Notes: generated by a model not told the origin, from the letters alone. Positions 22,959-32,495 are shown, counted from the first letter of the stretch. The stretch: 64,000 nucleotides of DNA from Mycolicibacterium aurum (GCF_900637195.1 NZ_LR134356.1:5642001-5706000); one strand, 5' to 3'. Numbers and translations are program-made.

Positions 22959-24977
22959 TCAGGGGCCGGTCGGGGGCAGCCCCTGATACGGCGGATTCAC
23001 CGGTTCCGGCACGGGAAGACCGCACCGTTCGAGCTCGTAGCGAGGCACCCGGTCGATCCGATAACGGGTGAAATCCGCAGCGTGCCTGAGGTTGGACAGG
23101 AACCTGCGCGGCCCCATCGGAGCGCGGATCGCGGTGAGCACTTCTTCGGTGTCGGGGCAGGTCAGCGCCACCTCGGCCTGCCGGATCCAGTCCTCGTCGA
23201 GGTAGGGCGGCAGGTACGGCGGCTCCTTGAAGAACGGACCTTCGGCGACCGCCCAATCCGGGAACAGGTTCTTGTCGTGGCCGATGCGGCCGTCCTCGAT
23301 CCTCGCGGTGTGCGCCGCGAGCGGGTTGGCCAGACCGATCTGGTCGATCACCCGGACATCGAGCCCGACGTTCATGCCCAGCATCCCGAGGTTGGTGAAG
23401 AAGACGGTGTGCGGCCCGATGTAGTCGGCCGGCGCGTCCGGCGGCGGCGGGTAGGCGGGCACGACGTCCCACATGTCGTAGTTGCCTGCGGGCAGCAGCA
23501 GCGCCCCGTCCGGGGTGTTCTCGATGGCGGTCACCACCGCACGCATCCGCGGATAGTCGAGATAGTCGGCGGCAGTGAGCGGATGGGCGTGGCCCGTCGC
23601 CTGCGCGTAGAAGCGGCGTTCGTCGACGATGCCCGTGTAGGTGACGCGGGTCGCGTCGGCGCCCATGCCCGGCGAGTTGGCCGCCCACAGCGCCCACCCC
23701 ACCACCGCGAGCCACAGCACGCCGGTGGCTCCCGCGTAGAGATAGCCTGCGCCACGGGCCATTCGGCGCCGGTCGGGCAACATCAACGGGATCACCGCCA
23801 CGGGGGCGAGCAGACAGAACAACGGTGTCAGCAGCACGCGGCCGTGCATGAAGTCACCGCCTTGGCGGATCCAGTACGCCGCTTGCAGCACTCCGCTGAG
23901 GAGCATGAAAGCCACTACCGCCGAAGGACTCTGGACCATGCGGGCCAGCCGGCCCGATCCCGCGGGGGCCTTGCGGTTGACCCGGGCGGGCCGCCCGCAC
24001 AGCAGCATCACCATGATCGCGAGCCCGATCAGCAACACCGCAGGGGCCCAGAGCAGGTAGGGCTGGTTGAAGTTGGCGAGGTAGGTGAAACCCTGCTCCC
24101 ACTTGGCCCCCGAGGCATCCTTGGCCAGGGCCGTGCCCGGGAAGAGCAGTCCGTAATAGCCCATCCGGAAAATCTGGTAGGCCACCGGGATCAGGCCGCC
24201 TGCGGCGACGATCAGCGCGCGCCTGCGCCATCCCTTCACCGCGGTCAGCATCATCACCAGCGCGAGCCCACCGATGAGCGCCAGCTCGGGCCGCACCAGG
24301 ACGCTGAGCCCGGCGAGCACCGCGAGCGTGTAGTCGAACGCCCGCGACGTCGGCTGTCCCCGGAGCGCCTGGCCCCAGGCCACCATCATCCACCACAGCA
24401 GCCCGAGATAGGCCAGCACCAAACCGTTTTCGAGCCCAGAGGTGGCGAAGTCGCGGGCCGGTGGGACCGCGATGTAGACGAGCGCACCGGCGGGCAGCAG
24501 CAGCGCCTGCCGTCCCATCAGGGTGGGCGCGTACAGCCGGGCGGTCCCCACCATCACCAGGACGACCCCGACAACGCTCAGCACCAGCGCAAAGGTCAGT
24601 GCCACGTACTCCAGCCGGGCCCCGCCTGCGACGAGGCCGCCGAGGTACATCAGGTAGGACCACACCGTGGAGGTGTTGGCCTCGACCCGCTCACCGGCAT
24701 TGAAGACAGGGCCGTTGCCTGCCAACAGGTTCCGGACAGTACGCAATACGATCAAGCCGTCGTCGGCGATCCAGCGACGCTGCCAGGCGCCCCAGCCGAA
24801 CAGGACGGCCACCACCGCCACGCTCACCCACAGGCTCACCCGCGCGGAGACGCCGTAGGGGAAGGCAGGCCCCCGGGTCAGCCGGCCCGCGGCGGCCGCC
24901 GTCCATGGGCGACCCGCCACCGTCGCCGGTGGGCGGCTCGCCGCCACGAGGGTGTCAGCCGAGGAAGACTGCGGCAC
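22959..24977 (-). CDS. aftB: Terminal beta-(1->2)-arabinofuranosyltransferase AftB
   Basis: GT-C membrane enzyme adding the terminal beta-(1->2) arabinose residues that cap arabinan and receive mycolates; donor decaprenyl-phosphoryl-arabinose. 672 residues from GTG 24977, which overlaps ubiA by 23 bases; the Mtb protein begins about 45 residues later, near ARVSLWVSVAVV, so a start near 24851 is the alternative. The GT-C acidic motif is WIADDGLIVLRTVRNLLAGNGPVFN, followed by GERVEANTSTVW. About ten membrane helices precede a soluble C-terminal domain of roughly 200 residues. Last gene of the glf-glfT2-PAP2-ubiA-aftB series. Confidence 0.95.
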   Translation of the reverse strand: MPQSSSADTLVAASRPPATVAGRPWTAAAAGRLTRGPAFPYGVSARVSLWVSVAVVAVLFGWGAWQRRWIADDGLIVLRTVRNLLAGNGPVFNAGERVEANTSTVWSYLMYLGGLVAGGARLEYVALTFALVLSVVGVVLVMVGTARLYAPTLMGRQALLLPAGALVYIAVPPARDFATSGLENGLVLAYLGLLWWMMVAWGQALRGQPTSRAFDYTLAVLAGLSVLVRPELALIGGLALVMMLTAVKGWRRRALIVAAGGLIPVAYQIFRMGYYGLLFPGTALAKDASGAKWEQGFTYLANFNQPYLLWAPAVLLIGLAIMVMLLCGRPARVNRKAPAGSGRLARMVQSPSAVVAFMLLSGVLQAAYWIRQGGDFMHGRVLLTPLFCLLAPVAVIPLMLPDRRRMARGAGYLYAGATGVLWLAVVGWALWAANSPGMGADATRVTYTGIVDERRFYAQATGHAHPLTAADYLDYPRMRAVVTAIENTPDGALLLPAGNYDMWDVVPAYPPPPDAPADYIGPHTVFFTNLGMLGMNVGLDVRVIDQIGLANPLAAHTARIEDGRIGHDKNLFPDWAVAEGPFFKEPPYLPPYLDEDWIRQAEVALTCPDTEEVLTAIRAPMGPRRFLSNLRHAADFTRYRIDRVPRYELERCGLPVPEPVNPPYQGLPPTGP

Positions 24978-25887
24978 CGATGGTCCCGATCCACGCCAGC
25001 AGAAGCAGCTGCAGCACTCGGTCCTTGAGCGCGATCTCCTCCGGTTCGCCGGCCATTCCGCCGTCGACGTCGACGGCGTACCGCAGGATCGCGATGGTGA
25101 TCGGAACGATCGTCACCGCGTACCACGACGCACTGGAGCCATCGCGTTCGAACGCCCACAGGCTGTAGCAGACCACCATCGCGGTGGCCGCCACCGTCCA
25201 CACGAAACGGAGATAGGACGCCGTATAGCTTTCCAGCGACTTGCGGATCTTGGCGCCGGTGCGCTCGGCGAGTTGCAGTTCGGCGTACCGCTTTCCGGCC
25301 ACCATGAACAACGAGCCGAAGGTCATCACCAGCAGGAACCACTGGGACAGCGGGATACTGGCCGCGGCCGCACCCGCGATCGCACGGATCAGGTAGGCCG
25401 ACGAGACGATGCAGATGTCCAGCACGGCCTGGTGCTTGAGCCCGAAACAGTAGGCCATCTGCATCGCGATGTAGACGGCGATCACCACGGCCAGGTTGAC
25501 CGATGCCAGCAGCGAGATCGCGAGCGCCGCGACACCCAGAACAACGGCGAGGGTATAGGCCAGCCACTGCGGCACCACGCCCGCCGCGATCGGACGGAAC
25601 CGCTTGGTCGGGTGCGCACGATCGGCCTCGACGTCGCGGGAATCGTTGACGAGGTACACGCAGGACGCGGCCAGGCTGAACGCGACGAACGCGATCAGGA
25701 CCTTGACCAGGACTTCGCGATAGTCGTAGAGGAAGCGGTCGTCCCCGAGCGCGGCCACCGGCGCGGTGAACACCAGGATGTTCTTGACCCACTGGCGCGG
25801 GCGCATCGCCTTGATGATCCCGGCGACGAGGTTCTTGGGCGGGCCCGGGGCCGAGCCGGTGCCCTGCTTGATCTCGGATGTGCTCAT
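24955..25887 (-). CDS. ubiA: Decaprenyl-phosphate phosphoribosyltransferase UbiA (DPPR synthase)
   Basis: UbiA-superfamily membrane enzyme (Mtb Rv3806c) that transfers phosphoribose from PRPP to decaprenyl phosphate, the first committed step to the arabinose donor DPA. 310 residues with about nine helices. The first aspartate-rich motif is NDSRDVEADRAHPTKRFRP and the second YAVDVDGGMAGEPEE, both needed for Mg and phosphate binding. The amphipathic N-terminus MRPRQWVKNILVF is typical. ATG 25887 overlaps the PAP2 gene stop by four bases; the 3' end overlaps aftB. Confidence 0.95.
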   Translation of the reverse strand: MSTSEIKQGTGSAPGPPKNLVAGIIKAMRPRQWVKNILVFTAPVAALGDDRFLYDYREVLVKVLIAFVAFSLAASCVYLVNDSRDVEADRAHPTKRFRPIAAGVVPQWLAYTLAVVLGVAALAISLLASVNLAVVIAVYIAMQMAYCFGLKHQAVLDICIVSSAYLIRAIAGAAAASIPLSQWFLLVMTFGSLFMVAGKRYAELQLAERTGAKIRKSLESYTASYLRFVWTVAATAMVVCYSLWAFERDGSSASWYAVTIVPITIAILRYAVDVDGGMAGEPEEIALKDRVLQLLLLAWIGTIGAAVFLG

Positions 25888-26426
25888 GCGGTTCGCACCC
25901 CTTCACGCCTGTCGGCGAGTGTGTCCCCCAGCCTGCCGACTGCTTCCCCCACGGCAGCTCCGACCACGATCCCGGTGAGCACGTCCGTCGGATAGTGCAC
26001 GCCGAGCACCAAGCGCGACAATGCCATCGGCGGCACCAGCAGCGCGGGCAACGGCAGACCCGTGGGCCGTGCCAGCAGCACCGCCGCCGCCGTCGTCGAC
26101 GTCGCATGCGCAGACGGGAAACTCAACCGGCTCGGGGTGCCCACGTTGACTGCGATGTCGGGGTGATCCGGCCGCGTGCGGCGGACGACGCGCTTGATCA
26201 CCACGGCGGCGGCATGGGCGAGGAACGCGCCCGCGCCCGCGGCGACGTAGTCGCGGCGCCGGCGCGGAGACAACAGGGCGCCCAGCGCGGCGAGCGCGAG
26301 CCAGCCGAGGCTGTGCTCCCCGAAGTGCGAAAGGCCGCGGGCGACGGGGAGCACACCGGGCCGCCCGGCAACCGCCGACTGCACAGCCACCAGCACGGCG
26401 TCCTCGCCGCGTGGGGCCTCAGCCAT
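25884..26426 (-). CDS. PAP2-family phosphatase, DPA pathway (Rv3807c type)
   Basis: Small integral membrane phosphatase, 180 residues. The three PAP2 motifs are present: KRVVRRTRPDH (KxxxxxxRP), PSAHAT, and SRLVLGVHYPTDVLTG. It is thought to remove the 5-phosphate from decaprenyl-phosphoryl-5-phosphoribose on the way to DPA; that role is inferred from the family and its place between ubiA and glfT2. Four or five helices. ATG 26426 overlaps the glfT2 stop by eight bases. Confidence 0.9.
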   Translation of the reverse strand: MAEAPRGEDAVLVAVQSAVAGRPGVLPVARGLSHFGEHSLGWLALAALGALLSPRRRRDYVAAGAGAFLAHAAAVVIKRVVRRTRPDHPDIAVNVGTPSRLSFPSAHATSTTAAAVLLARPTGLPLPALLVPPMALSRLVLGVHYPTDVLTGIVVGAAVGEAVGRLGDTLADRREGVRTA

Positions 26427-28377
26427 GTCCTTGTCCCGAGCCCGGTTCCGAGCCGGAGGGCAACAACACGCTCTCCCACCTCTGTGTGCTCGTCATCGTC
26501 GGCAGCGCGGCGCGGTACACCTTGCGCATCCGGTTGAACTTGCGCGCCAGCAGCATCTGCCGCTTCACCGATTCGCGCAGGAGCTCGAACATCTTCTCCC
26601 GGTCGCGCTGCCGGTACACGACACCACGCCCGTCGGCAGTCGTCACGGTCACCCCGTCGACCCTGCTCAGCGAGAACCAGCGGGCATCCTGGGTGGCGAC
26701 GTTGATCTGCGGCCGACGGTGGTGTTCGGGGTCGTGGGCCTTGAGCTGATGGACCACGCCACGGGCCAGACGCGTCGAGATCGCCACCGGATTGGTGGGG
26801 ATGTTGACCTTCTTGCGCCACCGCTTGTCCGACGGCGGCGGCAACGTGGTGGCACCGGGCAGGACGACGGCGTCGGGGTACTCCTGGCGCAACTTTCGCA
26901 CATCCGGCAGCGCCGACTCCAGGATCGTGAACAGGTTCTCGGGGCCGGCCAGGAAGTCGTCCATCGCCTTGTTCTGAATGGCGACGGTCGAATACTCAAG
27001 GCAGAGAAGATGTTTCAACGTCGCCTTCAGATGGCTCGCGAGCAGTCCGCGAACGTTGCCGTCCCAGTGCAGCGCCGCCACGACGAGGCGGTTACGCAGA
27101 TGGAAGTACGCCTGCCAGTCGATGGCGTCGTCCTTGTCGCTCCACGCCATGTGCCAGATCGCGGCGCCGGGAAGCGTGACGGTGGGATAGCCGTGCTCGC
27201 CCGCGCGCAGCCCGTAGTCGGCGTCGTCCCATTTGATGAACAGCGGCAACGGCTGACCGAGCTCTTCGGCGACCTGGCGCGGGATCATGCACATCCACCA
27301 GCCGTTGTAGTCCACGTCGATGCGACGGTGCAGAAGCCGGCTGCGTTCGTGCTCTTCATCGCTGAGCGGGTACTTGGCGAAGTTGTGGTCGTACTCGGTG
27401 TTGACCGCGTTGGTCCACATGAAGTTCGTCGAGTCGACCATCTCGCCCATCACGTGCAGGTGCGAGGGCTCCTGCAGGTTGAGCATCTGGCCACCGACCA
27501 GGGTGGGCGTCTTGGCGAACCGGTTGAAGGCCAGCGCCCGCAGGATCGAGTCCGGTTCGACGCGGATGTCGTCGTCCATGAACAGGATCTGCTCACAGTC
27601 GGTGTTCTTCAGCGCTTCGTACATCACCCGGCTGTAGCCGCCGGATCCGCCGAGGTTGGGCTGGTTGTGAATGGTGAGCCGGTCGCCCAGCGCGGCCGCC
27701 GCGGCCTCGAAGCCAGGGTGGTCCTTGGCCTTCTGGGTGCCCTGATCGGAGACGATCACCGCGGTGATCACCTCGTCGACCAGCGGGTCCGAGGTCAGCG
27801 CGGCCAGCGCGTTGACCGCGTCCGACGGCCGGTTGAAGGTCGGGATGCCGATCGCGACGTGTGCACGTCCCGGTGCGGGGATCGGCGCGTACCAGCCCGC
27901 GTGGTGCAGTGTCGACTGCGCGTCGGTGGTGATGTCGAACCAGATCCAGCCGCCGTCCTCGAACGGGGTGAGCTCCACCTCGAATTCCAGCACCGCCGGA
28001 ACGCCGTCCTCGGCGCTGGCGATCGGGGCCCCACCGACGGTGATGCGGGCTCCGGTGGCCTTGGACCGGTAGACGTCGACGCGGGCGCTGCCGGTGAGTT
28101 CGACGCGCAGCACGACCGATTCCAGGATCGACCAGCGACGCCAGTAACTGGCGGGGAACGCGTTGAAGTAGGTGGCGAAGGACACCTCGGACTCGGCGCC
28201 GATCTCCAGCGTGGTGCGGGTGGGCGCATGGGCCCTGCGGGCGTTGGTGTCCGATTCCTCTATATAGAGCTTGCGGACGTCGAGCGGCTCGCCGGGCCGC
28301 GGCAGGATGACGCGGGACAGGGGGCTGACCGCACGTGACGGTCCGGCATCCAGCGCGCCGGACGGGATGTCACTCAT
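26419..28377 (-). CDS. glfT2: Galactofuranosyltransferase GlfT2
   Basis: Bifunctional processive UDP-galactofuranosyltransferase building the alternating beta-(1->5)/(1->6) galactan. 652 residues from ATG 28377; an in-frame TTG lies two codons upstream. Layout: N-terminal beta-barrel, GT-A domain, helical C-terminus. The Mn-binding motif is FMDDDIRVEP (Asp268-270), catalytic acidic pair in KWDDADYG (384-385), and His409 in WHMAWSDKDD, as in Mtb GlfT2. IHNQPNLGGSGGYSRVMYE is the sugar-nucleotide region. Starts two bases before the glf stop ends, so coupled translation is likely. Confidence 0.96.
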   Translation of the reverse strand: MSDIPSGALDAGPSRAVSPLSRVILPRPGEPLDVRKLYIEESDTNARRAHAPTRTTLEIGAESEVSFATYFNAFPASYWRRWSILESVVLRVELTGSARVDVYRSKATGARITVGGAPIASAEDGVPAVLEFEVELTPFEDGGWIWFDITTDAQSTLHHAGWYAPIPAPGRAHVAIGIPTFNRPSDAVNALAALTSDPLVDEVITAVIVSDQGTQKAKDHPGFEAAAAALGDRLTIHNQPNLGGSGGYSRVMYEALKNTDCEQILFMDDDIRVEPDSILRALAFNRFAKTPTLVGGQMLNLQEPSHLHVMGEMVDSTNFMWTNAVNTEYDHNFAKYPLSDEEHERSRLLHRRIDVDYNGWWMCMIPRQVAEELGQPLPLFIKWDDADYGLRAGEHGYPTVTLPGAAIWHMAWSDKDDAIDWQAYFHLRNRLVVAALHWDGNVRGLLASHLKATLKHLLCLEYSTVAIQNKAMDDFLAGPENLFTILESALPDVRKLRQEYPDAVVLPGATTLPPPSDKRWRKKVNIPTNPVAISTRLARGVVHQLKAHDPEHHRRPQINVATQDARWFSLSRVDGVTVTTADGRGVVYRQRDREKMFELLRESVKRQMLLARKFNRMRKVYRAALPTMTSTQRWESVLLPSGSEPGSGQGHG

Positions 28378-28379
28378 GC

Positions 28380-29618
28380 TCAACTGCTTTCTGTTTCGGG
28401 CTCGGCCAGCGGCACGCCGTCGCGCAGATGGGGCGCGAGGGTGTTGTCGTACATATTGAGCGCGCTGGCGATCGCCATGTGCATGTCCAGGTACTGGTAG
28501 GTGCCGAGGCGGCCGCCGAACAGTACCTTCGCCGACGCCGTCTCCGCCTTCGCCCGCGCCCGGTAGGAGGCGAGCACCGCACGGTCGGCATCGGTGTTGA
28601 TCGGATAGTAGGGCTCGTCGTCGTTCTCGGCGAACCGCGAGTATTCGCGCATGATCACCGTCTTGTCCGTCGGATAGTCCCGCTCGGGGTGGAAGTGCCG
28701 GAACTCGTGGATGCGGGTGAAGGGCACGTCGGCGTCGTTGTAGTTCATCACGGGCGTGCCTTGGAAGTCCCCGCAGTCACTCAACACCTCGAGGTCGAAG
28801 TCCAGCGTGCGCCAGCCCAGGCGCCCCTCCGAGTAGTCGAAGTACCGGTCCAGCGGCCCGGTGTACACCACAGGAGCGTCCGGATTCTCCGCGCGCAGCT
28901 GGTCGCGGACGTCGAACCAGTCGGTGCTCAGCCGCACCTCGATGCGCTCGTCGGCGGCCATGTTCTCCAGCCACTTCGTGTAACCGTCGACCGGCAGGCC
29001 CTCGTAGGTGTCGTTGAAGTACCGATTGTCGAAGGTATAGCGCACCGGCAGACGGGTGATGTTGCTCGCGGGCAGAGTCTTCGGGTCGGTCTGCCACTGC
29101 TTGGCCGTGTAGTGCTTGACGAAGGCCTCGTAGAGCGGACGCCCGATCAGCGAGATCGCCTTCTCCTCGAGGTTCTGCGCGTCGGCCGTGTCGATCTCGC
29201 TGGACTGCTCCTTGATCAGCGCTCGCGCCTCGTCGGGGGTGAAGTAGCGGTTGAAGAACTGGCTCACCAGGCCGAGACCCATCGGGAACTGATAGGCCTG
29301 CCCGTTGTGCAGCGCGAAGACACGATGCTGGTAACCGGTGAACTCGGTGAACTGGCGCACGTAATCCCACACCCGCTGGTTACTGGTGTGGAAGAGGTGC
29401 GCGCCGTACTTGTGGATCTCGATGCCGGTCTGCGGCTCGGGCTCGGAGTACGCGTTCCCGCCGATGTGCGGACGACGGTCGACGACGAGGACGCGCTTGC
29501 CCAGTTGGGTCGCGGCCCGCTCCGCGATCGTGAGGCCGAAGAACCCGGAGCCGACCACGAAAAGATCGAATCCACCTGCGTGCGGGCGCGCTGCAACCCC
29601 GGGATCTTCAGAGTTCAT
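28380..29618 (-). CDS. glf: UDP-galactopyranose mutase Glf
   Basis: FAD enzyme converting UDP-galactopyranose to UDP-galactofuranose, the substrate of GlfT1/GlfT2. 412 residues from ATG 29618; a TTG three codons upstream is the alternative, and neither has a clear Shine-Dalgarno. The dinucleotide fold is VVGSGFFGLTIAERAA; HIGGNAYSEPEPQTGIEIHKYGAHLFHTSN, QWQTDPKTLP and RYTFDNRYFNDTYEGLP are UGM signatures, including the conserved arginines that bind the diphosphate. First gene of the minus-strand galactan/arabinan operon, divergent from erp. Confidence 0.96.
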   Translation of the reverse strand: MNSEDPGVAARPHAGGFDLFVVGSGFFGLTIAERAATQLGKRVLVVDRRPHIGGNAYSEPEPQTGIEIHKYGAHLFHTSNQRVWDYVRQFTEFTGYQHRVFALHNGQAYQFPMGLGLVSQFFNRYFTPDEARALIKEQSSEIDTADAQNLEEKAISLIGRPLYEAFVKHYTAKQWQTDPKTLPASNITRLPVRYTFDNRYFNDTYEGLPVDGYTKWLENMAADERIEVRLSTDWFDVRDQLRAENPDAPVVYTGPLDRYFDYSEGRLGWRTLDFDLEVLSDCGDFQGTPVMNYNDADVPFTRIHEFRHFHPERDYPTDKTVIMREYSRFAENDDEPYYPINTDADRAVLASYRARAKAETASAKVLFGGRLGTYQYLDMHMAIASALNMYDNTLAPHLRDGVPLAEPETESS

Positions 29619-29710
29619 CGGCAGCAAGGGTATCCGACCGAGGGGGTGGCACCCCCGTTGGCCGAGCCGGGCAGGTCGCGATTAGCTCACGATTCCATCT
29701 CGTCACTCTA

Positions 29711-29786
29711 GACACACGTGTCACATCAGTACCATCAGTCACGTACGTCAGTACTAGTCAGTGCTTTCCATATTGAGGAGACTTCC
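29711..29786 (+). promoter_or_regulatory. glf/erp divergent region: GACAC inverted pair, CAGT repeats, erp ribosome binding site
   Basis: The 168 bases between glf and erp hold GACAC/GTGTC arms (29711-29722), then four CAGT copies (29727, 29736, 29749, 29759) in two related blocks, ATCAGTACCATCAGT and GTCAGTACTAGTCAGT. GAGGAG (29775-29780) lies six bases before the erp GTG. I cannot name a regulator. Confidence 0.5.
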
Positions 29787-30737
29787 GTGCCGAACCGACG
29801 TCGCCGCCGGCTCTCGACAGCCATGAGCACAGTCGCCGCTCTGGCAGTCGCGAGTCCGGTTGCAGTTATCGCTGTTTCAGAATTGTCCGCGTCAGCCCAG
29901 GATCGTCCCCAGCATCGCGAGTTCGTCCAGGCCGCGACCATCACCGATCTTCCCGGTGAGCTGATCACCGCCCTGTCCCAGGGCCTCTCCCAGTTCGGCA
30001 TCAACCTGCCGCCGCTGCCGACGGGCCTGCTGACCGGGACCCAGACGTCACCGACGACGCTCACCCCCGGACTCGGTTCCACGGGCCTGACCTCCCCCGG
30101 CCTGATGCCGGGGCTGACCGCGCCCTCGCTCACCGACCCCGGACTGGCCAATCCCGCCTTGACGAATCCGGGACTGACCAGCCCGACCGGTGCCACCCCG
30201 GGTCTGACCGTCCCCGGTGTGGCGACCCCGGGCCTGACCACGCCGAGTCTCACCGACCCGGCGCTGGCCTCGCCCGGCCTGACCACGCCGTCGCTCACCG
30301 ACCCCGCCCTGACCACCCCCGGTCTCACCACTCCGGGGCTGACGACGCCGGCGGCGTTGACCGATTCCGGGCTGGGCTCGTTGCCGATCTCCACCTCGGG
30401 GCTGCCCGCCACGGGTGAGGTGCCCATCTCAGCGCCGGTCGGTCTCGACCCGGCACTGGGCAGCTACCCGATCCTCGGTGATCCGTCGCTGGCAGCCACC
30501 CAGCCCGTCGCCACGAGCAGCGGCGGTCTGCTCGGTGACCTGACCAGCGCTGCCAACAGCCTGGGTGCCGGCGAGGCGATCGACCTGCTCAAGGGCGTGC
30601 TGATGCCGGCGATCATGTCGGCGGTCAAGCCGCCGGTGGCTCCCGCCGCCCCCCTCGCCACGGCCGCGGGCGAGGTTCCCGCCGAGGTCGAAGCGGGGCT
30701 CGGCGCCGCCGAAGCCGCGATCGAACCGGGCGCGTAA
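29787..30737 (+). CDS. erp: Exported repetitive protein Erp (PirG)
   Basis: Surface-exposed virulence-linked protein of mycobacteria. GTG 29787 with GAGGAG upstream gives PNRRRRRLSTAMSTVAALAVAS, a Tat-like/Sec signal peptide matching Mtb Erp. 316 residues in three parts: a conserved N-terminal domain (EFVQAATITDLPGELITALSQGLSQFGINLPP), a central run of PGLTS/PALTD-type five-residue repeats, and a C-terminal domain (VGLDPALGSYPILGDPSL, LLKGVLMPAIMSAV) ending in an Ala-rich tail. The repeat block differs in number and order from Mtb, as expected for a species-variable region. A strong terminator follows. Confidence 0.95.
   Translation: MPNRRRRRLSTAMSTVAALAVASPVAVIAVSELSASAQDRPQHREFVQAATITDLPGELITALSQGLSQFGINLPPLPTGLLTGTQTSPTTLTPGLGSTGLTSPGLMPGLTAPSLTDPGLANPALTNPGLTSPTGATPGLTVPGVATPGLTTPSLTDPALASPGLTTPSLTDPALTTPGLTTPGLTTPAALTDSGLGSLPISTSGLPATGEVPISAPVGLDPALGSYPILGDPSLAATQPVATSSGGLLGDLTSAANSLGAGEAIDLLKGVLMPAIMSAVKPPVAPAAPLATAAGEVPAEVEAGLGAAEAAIEPGA
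30060..30360 (+). repeat. PGLT-type pentapeptide repeat block of erp
   Basis: Tandem, imperfect 15-base units encode variants of PGLTS, PGLTT, PSLTD, PALTD and PALAS, about twenty in all. Nucleotide identity between units is incomplete, so slippage has been followed by drift. Confidence 0.85.
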
Positions 30738-30765
30738 CCGGGTACGCCCCACGGTCCTGCCACCG

Positions 30766-30806
30766 AACGGCACCGCAGAAGCGTCAGCACGCTCTGCGGT
30801 GCCGTT
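30766..30806 (+). terminator. Rho-independent terminator after erp
   Basis: Long hairpin: AACGGCACCGCAG pairs with CTGCGGTGCCGTT, continued by AGCGT/ACGCT around a CAGC loop, with a single bulged A. It starts about 30 bases after the erp stop and is followed by GTTTTGG. Confidence 0.85.
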
Positions 30807-30878
30807 GCAGGTGTTTTGGTCCCTCAAATGCCCGTGTCGTAACACTTGCACCATTGGGCTCATACGTAACATCAGTCC

Positions 30879-32495
30879 GTGCTGTATCAGCGGGCTGCAC
30901 CGTCAATCCTGTTCACCGCGCTCGCGGCGACAGTGGTGCTTCTGCCGTGGGCGATCTCCGGTGTGCCCGACGGTGACGACACACCGGCCATGGCGGCCCC
31001 TCATCTCGTCCAGCAGCCGCTGACCGATCTCGGTGGCGGCGAGACCATCCGCGAACTGCATCAGGACACCCCGTTCTCGATGGTGGCGCTGACGTCCGAC
31101 GACCTCACCGGCACCTCGGCGCGGGTCCGGGCCAAGCACGACGACGGCTCGTGGGGGCCGTGGTACGACGCCGAGAACCTCGATGGTGTGGGCGCCGACC
31201 TGCCCGGCCCCCGGGGCACGGATCCGGTGTTCGTGGGGCGGACCACCACGGTGCAGATCGCGGTCACGCGTCCCGTCGACGCGCCGGCAACGGCACCGGC
31301 GGCGCCCGCCCGAAAACCCGGCGGCCCCGAACTGGGCTATATCCCGGCGAACGTCGAGCAGCCGTTCAGCCAGAACATCACGGCGGTGTTGATCAGCCCG
31401 CCCGAGGCGCCACCGGATCTGGGGCCGCTGCCCAACGCGGCAACGCCCGCCGGTCAGCCGCCGCACATCATCAACCGCGCCGAATGGGGCGCCGACGAGG
31501 GGATGCGGTGCGGCGACCCGCGTTATGACACCAAGATTCGCGCGGGCGTGGTGCATCACACCGCGGGCAGCAACGAGTACACACCGGCGGATTCAGCCGG
31601 TATCGTCCGGTCGATCTACGAGTACCACACCCGGACACTGGGCTGGTGCGACATCGCCTACAACGCGATGGTCGACAAGTACGGCCAGGTGTTCGAGGGC
31701 CGCGCCGGGGGCATGACGCGCCCCGTCGAAGGGGCACACACAGGTGGCTTCAACCACAACACGTGGGGCGTGGCGATGCTCGGCAACTTCGAGACGGTGC
31801 CGCCGACGCCGATCCAGTTGCGCACCACCGCAAGGCTTCTGGGATGGGTACTGGGGCAGTCCGGTGTCGATCCGCTGGGCGCCGTCGTGCTGCCGTCCGA
31901 GGGCGGCTCGTTCACCAAGTTCCCGTTCGGCGCGTCGCCCACGTTGCCGACGATCTTCACCCACCGTGACGTCGGGATCACCGAGTGCCCCGGCAACGCC
32001 GCCTACGCGCTGATGGGCCAGATCCGTGACATCGCCGCCCGGTTCGACGATCCACCGGGACCCGAGCAGCTCGCCGAGACATTGCGCGGCGGAGCCATCT
32101 TCGCGAAATGGGAAGCCCTGGGCGGGATGAACAGCTATCTGGGCCGGCCGACGTCCCCGGAAGCGTCCGGGCAAGGGCCGACCCGCTACGTGACGTTCGA
32201 GCGGGGCGCCATGTACTGGTCACCGGAGAGCGGCGCCGAGCCCATCACCGGTGAGCTCTACCGAGCCTGGGGCGCCCTCGGATTCGAGCGCGGGGCGCTG
32301 GGGCTGCCGACGAGCGCCGAGATCGCCGAACCACTGTGGATCGTGCAGAATTTCCAGCACGGCACGCTGAACTTCGACCGGGAGAAGGGCACCGTCACCC
32401 GGGTAGTGGACGGCGTACCCGTCGATCTGCCGGCATCGACCGATCTCAATCCGGTTCAGCTGGAACGGTTCACCCCGCCGATCAATCCGGTCTAG
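30879..32495 (+). CDS. csp: Secreted N-acetylmuramoyl-L-alanine amidase (PGRP fold) with LGFP repeats
   Basis: 538-residue exported protein corresponding to Mtb Rv3811 (csp). GTG 30879 begins a signal peptide (LYQRAAPSILFTALAATVVL). The central PGRP/amidase_2 domain starts at INRAEWGADE; zinc ligands are the His of VVHHTAG, the His in EGAHTGG or THRDVG and the Cys of THRDVGITECPG. C-terminal LGFP-type modules (LGRPTSPEA, LGFERGALGLPTSAE) probably anchor it to the wall. It likely cleaves the stem peptide from muramic acid or binds peptidoglycan. The 3' end overlaps the converging regulator gene by 14 bases. Confidence 0.9.
   Translation: MLYQRAAPSILFTALAATVVLLPWAISGVPDGDDTPAMAAPHLVQQPLTDLGGGETIRELHQDTPFSMVALTSDDLTGTSARVRAKHDDGSWGPWYDAENLDGVGADLPGPRGTDPVFVGRTTTVQIAVTRPVDAPATAPAAPARKPGGPELGYIPANVEQPFSQNITAVLISPPEAPPDLGPLPNAATPAGQPPHIINRAEWGADEGMRCGDPRYDTKIRAGVVHHTAGSNEYTPADSAGIVRSIYEYHTRTLGWCDIAYNAMVDKYGQVFEGRAGGMTRPVEGAHTGGFNHNTWGVAMLGNFETVPPTPIQLRTTARLLGWVLGQSGVDPLGAVVLPSEGGSFTKFPFGASPTLPTIFTHRDVGITECPGNAAYALMGQIRDIAARFDDPPGPEQLAETLRGGAIFAKWEALGGMNSYLGRPTSPEASGQGPTRYVTFERGAMYWSPESGAEPITGELYRAWGALGFERGALGLPTSAEIAEPLWIVQNFQHGTLNFDREKGTVTRVVDGVPVDLPASTDLNPVQLERFTPPINPV

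Noticed and set aside
29616..29627. TTG start for glf three codons upstream of the ATG
   Set aside because: Neither start has a ribosome site; the ATG is the simpler choice, but the TTG cannot be excluded.
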